A stretch of DNA of 5,286 nt from Sphingobacteriia bacterium. GTDB taxonomy: Bacteria > Bacteroidota > Bacteroidia > UBA7662. The stretch spans positions 1 through 5,286 of the forward strand of contig RFPG01000112.1 of the NCBI GenBank assembly GCA_009926245.1, in the 5' to 3' direction. Shown one piece after another: positions 1 through 4,677 of this stretch; within the stretch, counting starts at the first letter, position 1; each line of letters begins with the position of its first letter. Position numbers and translations under genes: made by a program. The notes under the pieces were generated by a model, which was not told where the DNA came from, searched no databases, and saw nothing but the letters and a program-made list of their open reading frames with translations.

Positions 1-7
1 AATTTGA

Positions 8-15
8 CAAAAGTA
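8..15 (-). promoter_or_regulatory. TAnnTTTG -7 element for a divergent gene left of the window
   Basis: The reverse complement of 8-15 reads TACTTTTG, which also fits TAnnTTTG. It would fire leftwards out of the window, as expected if the regulator controls a divergent neighbour. No TTTG was seen at the usual 19-20 base spacing on this strand, and the match is partly forced by the symmetry of the palindrome, so the promoter call is tentative. Confidence 0.3.
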
Positions 16-16
16 T

Positions 17-24
17 TACATTTG
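17..24 (+). promoter_or_regulatory. TAnnTTTG -7 element for the HxlR gene
   Basis: TACATTTG fits the Bacteroidota -7 consensus TAnnTTTG exactly and lies in the right arm of the palindrome. Transcription would begin near base 31 and give a leader of about 48 bases. The matching -33 element would fall left of the window, so it cannot be checked. Overlap with the operator would let a bound repressor block the polymerase. Confidence 0.4.
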
Positions 25-78
25 TCCAAATAATAATTGTAGTCAATAAATATGATTATAGTCTAAAAATATAGACCA

Positions 79-423
79 ATGGAAAATAAAAGAAAAACAA
101 AAGAATTCAACCCGAATAATTGCCCTGTTACACATTGTCTGAATAAAATAGGTGGCAAATGGAAGCCAGTCATTATTCATTTGATAAGAGAAGATTGTAA
201 TCGTTTTTCTATGTTGCAAAAAGCAATTCCTGATATTAGTAAGCAAATGTTGGTTAACCAACTTCGTGAAATGGAAGAAGATAATATTTTGGAACGAATT
301 ATTTATGCAGAAATTCCGCCAAGAGTGGAATACAAAATTTCAAAATACGGTCAAACTTTGTTGCCAATTATTGATAGTATGGCGGTTTGGGGATTGAAAG
401 ATTTAATTAAGTCGTCAAAGTAA
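79..423 (+). CDS. HxlR-family winged-helix transcriptional regulator
   Basis: A 114-residue cytoplasmic DNA-binding protein of normal length for the HxlR family. The family pattern runs through almost the whole chain: CPVTHCLNKIGGKW (15-28), the recognition-helix region with the SKQMLVNQLREME stretch (about 54-66), the wing with IPPRVEYKIS, and the final WGLKDL helix. Cys15 sits at the conserved N-terminal cysteine that YodB and HypR use to sense electrophiles and disulfide stress, and Cys20 is a second cysteine nearby; redox sensing here is inference. A 21-bp palindrome lies upstream. No Shine-Dalgarno is visible before the ATG, only A-rich sequence, as is usual in Bacteroidota. The gene is much more AT-rich than everything to its right, which suggests a different origin. 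Its regulated target is not in the window and is probably divergent, to the left. Confidence 0.92.
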   Translation: MENKRKTKEFNPNNCPVTHCLNKIGGKWKPVIIHLIREDCNRFSMLQKAIPDISKQMLVNQLREMEEDNILERIIYAEIPPRVEYKISKYGQTLLPIIDSMAVWGLKDLIKSSK

Positions 424-483
424 TTTCTGTCGGTTTTGACGGTCGCTCGTAGCATTACTGCCAACTTACTTATTGAGGTGGTT

Positions 484-551
484 TCTATGGGCTAAGGTAT
501 CCAAAAACTGTTGTATTTGTGTAGGTTTATGGGTAGATATATCTATGGGCT
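484..551. repeat. Short direct repeats, (T/C)TATGGG family
   Basis: TCTATGGGCT occurs exactly at 484-493 and again at 542-551, and a variant TTTATGGGT lies at 526-534. ATGGGCTC recurs at 545-552 and at 631-638, the latter inside the last codons of the recombinase. Repeats beside a tyrosine recombinase can be arm-type binding sites, but these are short and chance is possible. Confidence 0.4.
534..545. repeat. Perfect 12-bp palindrome
   Basis: TAGATATATCTA is identical to its own reverse complement. It sits exactly between two TATGGG repeats (526-533 and 542-549), overlapping the second. It could be a protein-binding site or part of a recombination core; AT-rich palindromes of this size also arise by chance. 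Confidence 0.4.
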
Positions 552-575
552 CAATCATGAAATGGCTGCTAATTT

Positions 576-619
576 TGAGCGGCTCTGACTCAATATGTCA
601 ATAAAAGCCCCGCCGCTCA
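576..619. repeat. 8-bp inverted repeat overlapping the recombinase stop codon
   Basis: TGAGCGGC (576-583) and GCCGCTCA (612-619) are perfect reverse complements separated by 28 bases. Inside the loop, TGAC (586-589) and GTCA (597-600) form a smaller inner pair. The right arm contains the recombinase stop codon (617-619, minus strand). Neither strand has a T-run after the stem, so it is a poor intrinsic terminator. A folded attachment-type site or transcript 3'-end hairpin are the options. Confidence 0.45.
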
Positions 620-1738
620 CAAATCATCGAATGGGCTCCTTATTTGCTGCAATTGACGATTGCTGACATGGGTATAGAGCTCAGTAGTCCGGCTACTGCT
701 ATGGCCTAGCAACTCCTGGATATAGCGTATATCGGTTCCGCTTTCGAGTAGGTGGGTAGCGTAGCTATGCCGCAACCAATGCAGGGTTGCCGGTTTGCGG
801 ATGCCGGCCTTTTCCAGCGCATGTCGTAAAACCAATTGCAGACTTTTGGGGCTGTACTTTCCTCCTCCTTGACCTTCGAACAAGAAGACCTTGGGGCGGT
901 AATCACGATAGTATTCCCTTAATTGAATTAACAATTTGGGACTAAGGGGGACGACCCGGTCCTTGGCGCCTTTGGCATTTCCAACAAACAAAAGTCCCCG
1001 ATCCGACTGAATATCCGAGGGCCGGAGGTTAAGAACCTCGCTCCTACGCAATCCGCAGGCGTAGATGAGTGAAAGCATAGCCCGGTGTTTACGATTGATA
1101 AGCGACTCCAGAATCCGTTTGACCTCCTGCTTGGACAATACATGAGGCAGGCGAAAGGCTCTTCGGGGTCGATGAATTTGGTCCAGGAGCATTTGGGGAT
1201 GACCAAATCGTTTTAAATACAGTTTGAGGGCATTGATCATTTGATTCTGATAGGTTGCCGAATACCCTTTTGCTAAAATGTATTCGATGTTAAATTGAAT
1301 CAAATCTTCGGCATTAATTTGGTGCAGGGGAACGGGGCTGAACCATCGAGCCAATACACGCAGAGAATCCATATACGTTTTAATCGTTTGAGGGCTGTAC
1401 CGCTGGGATTGCATCCAGGCATCAAGCTGACTAAATTCCATTTGGTGAGCGGCTTCGCTTTGCGCCCTTGCCTCCAATTCTGCGATTTGAGAGTCGGCCT
1501 CCCGACAATTCAAAGTGACTTTGTTCTCCAGGGTATCTTTCATGTACTTATAAACTTCGGAGTCGTAAGGAAACTGCCAAACCCGCTGAGAAGCATTCCA
1601 TTGAACACCGGGCAAGGAACGAACGCTGGGGATTAGCTTAGGCAAATAAGGCAAGGCCAACCATACCCAGATCTTGCGTTGTTGCGTTACGATTCGAACC
1701 GATACCGACGGTTGCTGATCAGATTGAACAGGGTTCAT
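617..1738 (-). CDS. Tyrosine recombinase/integrase (XerC/D-like) with extra N-terminal domain
   Basis: A complete site-specific recombinase of 373 residues. The catalytic set is intact: R231 (GLRRSEV), K256 (AKGAKDR), H320 and R323 (LHWLRH), H346 (LLGHSS) and nucleophile Y355 (TELYTH). Residues 101-180 form the SAM-like core-binding domain (MQSQRYSPQTIKTYMDSLR). Residues 14-60 are an added domain with the pattern LPGVQWNASQRVWQFP, seen in many Bacteroidota integrases and resembling a HARP-like fold; residues 80-100 look like a helical linker. There is no extra patch between R and H boxes as in integron IntI, so XerC/D-like is the better name. I chose ATG at 1738. The frame stays open to 2215, but that part is antisense to the dehydrogenase and rich in R, P, G and S, so it is not protein-like; ATG at 1777 is the only reasonable alternative. 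It ends convergent to the AT-rich regulator gene, which may be cargo it once moved. Confidence 0.9.
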   Translation of the reverse strand: MNPVQSDQQPSVSVRIVTQQRKIWVWLALPYLPKLIPSVRSLPGVQWNASQRVWQFPYDSEVYKYMKDTLENKVTLNCREADSQIAELEARAQSEAAHQMEFSQLDAWMQSQRYSPQTIKTYMDSLRVLARWFSPVPLHQINAEDLIQFNIEYILAKGYSATYQNQMINALKLYLKRFGHPQMLLDQIHRPRRAFRLPHVLSKQEVKRILESLINRKHRAMLSLIYACGLRRSEVLNLRPSDIQSDRGLLFVGNAKGAKDRVVPLSPKLLIQLREYYRDYRPKVFLFEGQGGGKYSPKSLQLVLRHALEKAGIRKPATLHWLRHSYATHLLESGTDIRYIQELLGHSSSRTTELYTHVSNRQLQQIRSPFDDL

Positions 1739-1788
1739 GTTGCAATATGGCACATTCCCTTTGCGGTTTTCATGCATTAGTTTTGGGT

Positions 1789-3327
1789 ATGAACACAGAA
1801 CGATTTGAGAATTGCAAGGCCCGCCCAGAGACCGGGATCCAACGAGGGATTTGGGGGGCTTGGATCTGCAGCACTTGGTTTTGGAGCGCTTGGATGGCGG
1901 TCGTCTTCGGCGGGCTTTGGAGCAAGGCGGTCCACGGGCAGGGCCCCCTGATGATCGGACAGACGCTTTGCCAGGTGGATACCGTGGCCAGCGGGCTGAA
2001 TGTCCCCTGGGAAATCCTGGTGCAGGGCGATTACCTGTGGATGACCGAAAGGCACGGCCTGGTGAGTCGGGTGCACCGCAGCACCAAAGCCAAAACCGTG
2101 GTCTTGGATCTCCAAACCATCGTTTACCAGCAATCCGAAAGCGGTCTTCTGGGCATGGTCTTGCACCCCGCTTTTCCGACGGTTCCCCATGTCTTTGTGG
2201 CCTATACCTATTCATCCGGTGGCATCAAGGAGCGTATCGTACGCTACGAATTTGACGGGCAGGTCCTGATCAACCCCGTGACCATCCTGGATAATATCAC
2301 CGGCAACGGAACCCACAACGGATGCCGCATGGTCTTTGGGGCGGATACCACCCTTTATTTGTCCACCGGCGATGCCCAAAACCTCAGCACCCCCCAAAAC
2401 CTGAGCTCACTCAACGGCAAAATCCTGCGCATCTATCCCGACGGAACCCTACCGGCCAACAACCCCTGGCCGGGCTCTGCGGTGTTTAGCCGAGGGCATC
2501 GCAATGTGCAGGGTATGTTACGGATGCCCAACGATTCCATCCTCCTGTCCGAGCACGGTGCCAGCACCGATGACGAAATCCAATGGTTGCGCAAAGGACG
2601 GAATTACGGTTGGCCATCGGTCGAAGGCTTTTGCAATACCCCCAGCGAAAACACATTTTGCCAGGCCAACGCCGTTGTTGAGCCATTGGTGGCCTATACC
2701 CCGACCATCGCGCCCTCGGATATGGTCTTTTACCAAAACCCCTATTTCCCGGAATTTCATAACAAAGTCTTGTTGACCGTCCTCAAAAACAAGCAATTAC
2801 GGGCCTTGGGGCTGAATGCGACCGGAGATTCGGTGGTATCGGATATGGCTTACCTCAACAACCGCTACGGCCGACTTCGGGATATCGCCGTAGGGCCTAA
2901 CCAGGAAATTTACCTGGCCACCAACGGAAACAGCTGGGCCAATACCGATCCCTATACGCATTTGATTGTACGAATACAGCCCCCCACCCAGCCCCCGGCC
3001 AGCACATCGGATGAGGATGCCACAGATTACAAGCCCGACCAACGCAGCGCTTGGCTTTTTTATCCTCAACCTCTGCAGGGGGAATGGCTGTATTTCCGGC
3101 CCGCCCATAGGAACCAAGGCCTTGCAGGCGATCTTCAACCAAGTCGCTTGAATCTTTACGATGGGTTGGGGCGCCTCCTGGCTACGTTATCGGTGGAGCA
3201 TAGCGTAGACGAAGCCACCTACCGCGTTTGCTTACCGGACCACCTGCGCAACCCCGGGACACCGTTGGTGGCCAGCCTCCTGAATGCACGGGGTTCCATG
3301 CTCGCGCAACATGTGTTATTCCGTTAG
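1789..3327 (+). CDS. Secreted PQQ-dependent glucose/sorbosone-type dehydrogenase with T9SS sorting domain
   Basis: A 512-residue exported quinoprotein of the soluble glucose dehydrogenase/HHIP-like family, which oxidises sugars or other alcohols with PQQ and calcium in a six-bladed propeller. From the 1789 ATG, residues 21-44 are a hydrophobic export segment, with likely cleavage near AVHG-Q (about 50). Family landmarks: catalytic His176 (GTHNGCRMVFG), R238-N239 (GHRNVQG), EHG...DDEIQWLRKGRNYGWP (255-276), K333 (TVLKNK), and R362/R364 (GRLRD), matching H144, R228, N229, K377, R406 and R408 of the Acinetobacter enzyme. Two cysteines (282, 291) flank a loop. After a P/T/S-rich linker (about 397-410), the last 85 residues (FYPQPLQGEWLYF ... 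LNLYDGLGRLLATL ... QHVLFR) look like a type A T9SS sorting domain. ATG at 1747 is in frame but leaves only 8 bases to the recombinase start; 1789 gives a better export signal. The substrate cannot be told. Confidence 0.88.
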   Translation: MNTERFENCKARPETGIQRGIWGAWICSTWFWSAWMAVVFGGLWSKAVHGQGPLMIGQTLCQVDTVASGLNVPWEILVQGDYLWMTERHGLVSRVHRSTKAKTVVLDLQTIVYQQSESGLLGMVLHPAFPTVPHVFVAYTYSSGGIKERIVRYEFDGQVLINPVTILDNITGNGTHNGCRMVFGADTTLYLSTGDAQNLSTPQNLSSLNGKILRIYPDGTLPANNPWPGSAVFSRGHRNVQGMLRMPNDSILLSEHGASTDDEIQWLRKGRNYGWPSVEGFCNTPSENTFCQANAVVEPLVAYTPTIAPSDMVFYQNPYFPEFHNKVLLTVLKNKQLRALGLNATGDSVVSDMAYLNNRYGRLRDIAVGPNQEIYLATNGNSWANTDPYTHLIVRIQPPTQPPASTSDEDATDYKPDQRSAWLFYPQPLQGEWLYFRPAHRNQGLAGDLQPSRLNLYDGLGRLLATLSVEHSVDEATYRVCLPDHLRNPGTPLVASLLNARGSMLAQHVLFR

Positions 3328-4090
3328 TTCCCTAACCAAGGCCCGCTTGGATTATGCCAGGCATCGCGCCGATGACTCGGCTTTGATTGCGGCTTTGGAA
3401 AAGGAATTGGAGGAACTGCTCCGGAATGAACCGCCCTTGGGTTGGGTCAATGGTTTTGCCCATCCCCGTCTCTTGGTCTTCACCCAAAAGGAGCCCCTAA
3501 TGCCCCGACTCTTTCGGTGGGGATTGGTCCCTCCCTGGGTACGGGATCGCGAACAAGCCTCCCAGCTGGCCAAGCAGACGCTCAACGCCCGCTCGGAATC
3601 CTTGTGGGAAAAGCCTTCCTTTCGAGAATCGGCCAAGGGCCAGCGTTGCCTGATCATCGTGGATGGTTTCTTTGAATACCACCATCAGGGCAAAACCAAA
3701 TTTCTGCACCGAATGAGCCGAACGGACGAAGAGCCCCTGTGCCTGGCCGGTCTCTACGCTGTCTGGGGAGCCACTCCCACCGGCATTCCTTACCACGGTT
3801 GCAGTATCGTCACCACTCAAGCCAATCCCGCCATGGCCCTGGTCCACAACCAAAGCAAATCCGGGGAATCGCGCATGCCCGTTATCCTGGATTCCAACCA
3901 ACAAAGGGTTTGGTTGGCTCCCGATGCGGACCCTGCCGATTTACAACCCTGCTTTCGACCTGCCCCCGTGGAGACCCTGCGTTACGAGGCGGTTCAAGCG
4001 CCCCACTCCTCCGCGCCCAGCCACGATACGCCCCCAGTCATCCAACCACCGGAACTCTGGATCCTACGGCAGGAAATTACATTATTGTAG
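3311..4090 (+). CDS. SRAP-family protein, YedK/HMCES-like abasic-site crosslinker
   Basis: A 259-residue cytoplasmic protein. SRAP proteins form a thiazolidine link between Cys2 and abasic sites in single-stranded DNA, protecting the lesion. The ATG at 3311 is chosen because it puts Cys at position 2 (MCYSVSS), which is essential after Met removal; the ATG at 3284 would bury it. Other landmarks are RWGLVPPW (69-76), N92 and R94 (LNARSES), E122 (DGFFEYH, the GFYEW motif) and H179. The usual H-D-R-M-P block is longer here: HNQSKSGESRMPVIL (179-193). The tail after about 230 is rich in P, S and H and looks disordered. The start overlaps the dehydrogenase stop by 17 bases in another frame, which points to cotranscription and perhaps coupled translation; no Shine-Dalgarno is evident. 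The last codons also carry part of the mazEF operator region. Confidence 0.92.
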   Translation: MCYSVSSLTKARLDYARHRADDSALIAALEKELEELLRNEPPLGWVNGFAHPRLLVFTQKEPLMPRLFRWGLVPPWVRDREQASQLAKQTLNARSESLWEKPSFRESAKGQRCLIIVDGFFEYHHQGKTKFLHRMSRTDEEPLCLAGLYAVWGATPTGIPYHGCSIVTTQANPAMALVHNQSKSGESRMPVILDSNQQRVWLAPDADPADLQPCFRPAPVETLRYEAVQAPHSSAPSHDTPPVIQPPELWILRQEITLL

Positions 4091-4098
4091 TAACTTTG
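4091..4098 (+). promoter_or_regulatory. TAnnTTTG -7 element for mazEF
   Basis: TAACTTTG is an exact match to the Bacteroidota -7 consensus, immediately after the SRAP stop codon. Transcription would start near 4105 and leave about a 10-base leader before the mazE ATG at 4115. I did not find a convincing -33 TTTG at the expected spacing in the SRAP 3' end. The operator dyad overlaps the element and the start point, which suits repression. Confidence 0.55.
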
Positions 4099-4106
4099 TA
4101 ATTACA
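4097..4106. promoter_or_regulatory. Perfect 10-bp palindrome TGTAATTACA, likely MazE operator
   Basis: TGTAATTACA is its own reverse complement and spans the end of the -7 element and the predicted transcription start. Toxin-antitoxin operons of the MazEF type are normally repressed by the antitoxin, or by the antitoxin-toxin complex, at a dyad over the promoter. That MazE binds here is inferred from position. Confidence 0.5.
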
Positions 4107-4114
4107 TTAGCGCC

Positions 4115-4360
4115 ATGAACATTCCCGTCATCCCCATCGGAAACTCCAAAGGAATTCGCTTGTCCAAGACCATCCTAGAAAAGTACAGCATACAGGATAG
4201 TTTGGAAATAATCCTGGAAGAAGATTATATCGTCCTCAAACCTTCAACCCAGCCGAGGGAGGGATGGGATCAGGCGTTCAAAAAAATGAACGAAGAAGGG
4301 GATGACCAACTCCTTCTTCCTGATCTGTTCGAGGACGAAAACTTGGAGGAATGGAAATAA
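4115..4360 (+). CDS. mazE: MazE-like antitoxin, AbrB/SpoVT fold
   Basis: An 81-residue antitoxin. Residues 1-47 form the swapped-hairpin DNA-binding domain, with the typical GNSKGIRLSKTIL (9-21) followed by the SLEIILEEDYIVLKP strands. Residues 48-81 are acidic (EEGDDQLLLPDLFEDENLEEW) and should be the flexible tail that lies over the MazF active site and neutralises it. The length is normal for MazE. The stop codon TAA lies inside the start of mazF, with a 10-base overlap (ATGGAAATAA), so the two are translated together. A promoter and operator-like dyads lie directly upstream, as expected for autoregulation. The family call is firm; MazE is used as the family name, not for a tested orthologue. 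Confidence 0.88.
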   Translation: MNIPVIPIGNSKGIRLSKTILEKYSIQDSLEIILEEDYIVLKPSTQPREGWDQAFKKMNEEGDDQLLLPDLFEDENLEEWK

Positions 4361-4674
4361 AACAATACCAAATTATTTTGGTCAACCTCGACCCCACGAT
4401 AGGCCACGAAATCAAAAAAACAAGGCCCTGTTTGGTGATTTCACCGGATGAAATCAACAGAAATTTAGCTACGATTGTCATTGCCCCAATCACAAGCAGT
4501 TCCAAACCCTACCCGACCCGTATCGAAATCCAACAATCCCCAACCAAAGGATGGATCGTTCTGGACCAGATTCGAACCATTGACAAACGCAGGGTCCTAC
4601 AGAAGTTTGGTGACCTTAAAGCGCCAATAATCCGAAAAGTCAAAATGGCCCTCAAAGAAACCTATGTCGACTAA
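4351..4674 (+). CDS. mazF: MazF-like mRNA interferase toxin
   Basis: A 107-residue toxin of the MazF/PemK family, which cleaves single-stranded RNA at short sequence motifs and halts translation when MazE is lost. The family blocks are all present: VNLDPTIGHEIKKTRPCLVIS (start to 31) with catalytic Arg25, VIAPITSS with Thr48, and GWIVLDQIRTIDKRR (67-81). It is full-length and appears intact, so the system is probably active; the cleavage motif cannot be read from the sequence. It starts inside mazE. GGAGG at 4345-4349 is only one base from the ATG, too close for a normal Shine-Dalgarno, so translation is likely coupled to mazE. Its stop is three bases from the end of the convergent gene on the minus strand. 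Confidence 0.92.
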   Translation: MEIKQYQIILVNLDPTIGHEIKKTRPCLVISPDEINRNLATIVIAPITSSSKPYPTRIEIQQSPTKGWIVLDQIRTIDKRRVLQKFGDLKAPIIRKVKMALKETYVD

Positions 4675-4677
4675 GAA

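Larger units (their letters stand above)
6..26. promoter_or_regulatory. 21-bp palindrome, likely operator of the HxlR regulator
   Basis: Arms GACAAAAGTA (6-15) and TACATTTGTC (17-26) pair at 9 of 10 positions around a central T at 16. HxlR proteins bind DNA as dimers of winged helices, and many repress their own gene and a divergent neighbour, so a dyad 52 bases before the HxlR start is a natural operator. The dyad is seen directly; binding by this protein is inferred. Confidence 0.6.
424..616. other. Non-coding gap between regulator and recombinase, possible recombination site
   Basis: This 193-base stretch lies between two convergent genes and holds no credible gene or RNA. It contains three TATGGG-type direct repeats, a perfect 12-bp palindrome and an inverted repeat reaching into the recombinase stop codon, each listed separately. 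No hairpin followed by a T-run is seen, so no intrinsic terminator can be named. Composition shifts from AT-rich to GC-richer across it. I found no integron attC hallmarks (RYYYAAC / GTTRRRY boxes). Confidence 0.5.
4075..4109. repeat. Direct repeat AATTACATTA and clustered TGTA/TACA half-sites
   Basis: AATTACATTA occurs exactly at 4075-4084 and 4100-4109, 25 bases apart. TACA (4078-4081), TGTA (4086-4089), TGTA (4097-4100) and TACA (4103-4106) make two dyads, with TTGTA repeated 11 bases apart (about one helical turn). The first copy lies in the last codons of the SRAP gene. The arrangement fits cooperative binding of MazE dimers or the MazE-MazF complex. Confidence 0.5.

Noticed and set aside
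61..76. Small dyad GTCTA...TAGAC just before the HxlR start
   Set aside because: Arms are only five bases in AT-rich DNA. It could be a second regulator contact, but chance is as likely.
43..261. 72-codon minus-strand frame over the HxlR gene
   Set aside because: It lies wholly across the regulator and its leader, with no recognisable domain; the plus-strand frame has clear family motifs.
424..446. Possible terminator after the HxlR gene (GTC...GAC around GGTTTT)
   Set aside because: The stem is only three base pairs and there is no following T-run.
529..588. 19-residue plus-strand frame in the 424-616 gap
   Set aside because: It is very short, has no promoter or ribosome site, and runs through the palindrome and repeats; nothing suggests that it is translated.
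424..640. Integron attC site or IntI-type integron platform
   Set aside because: No RYYYAAC/GTTRRRY core boxes were found in the gap, and the recombinase lacks the IntI-specific insert between its R and H boxes.
1739..2215. 159-codon open extension of the recombinase frame, antisense to the dehydrogenase
   Set aside because: The translation is R/P/S/G-rich with no family pattern, a typical antisense shadow of a GC-rich gene. The integrase domains begin after the 1738 ATG.
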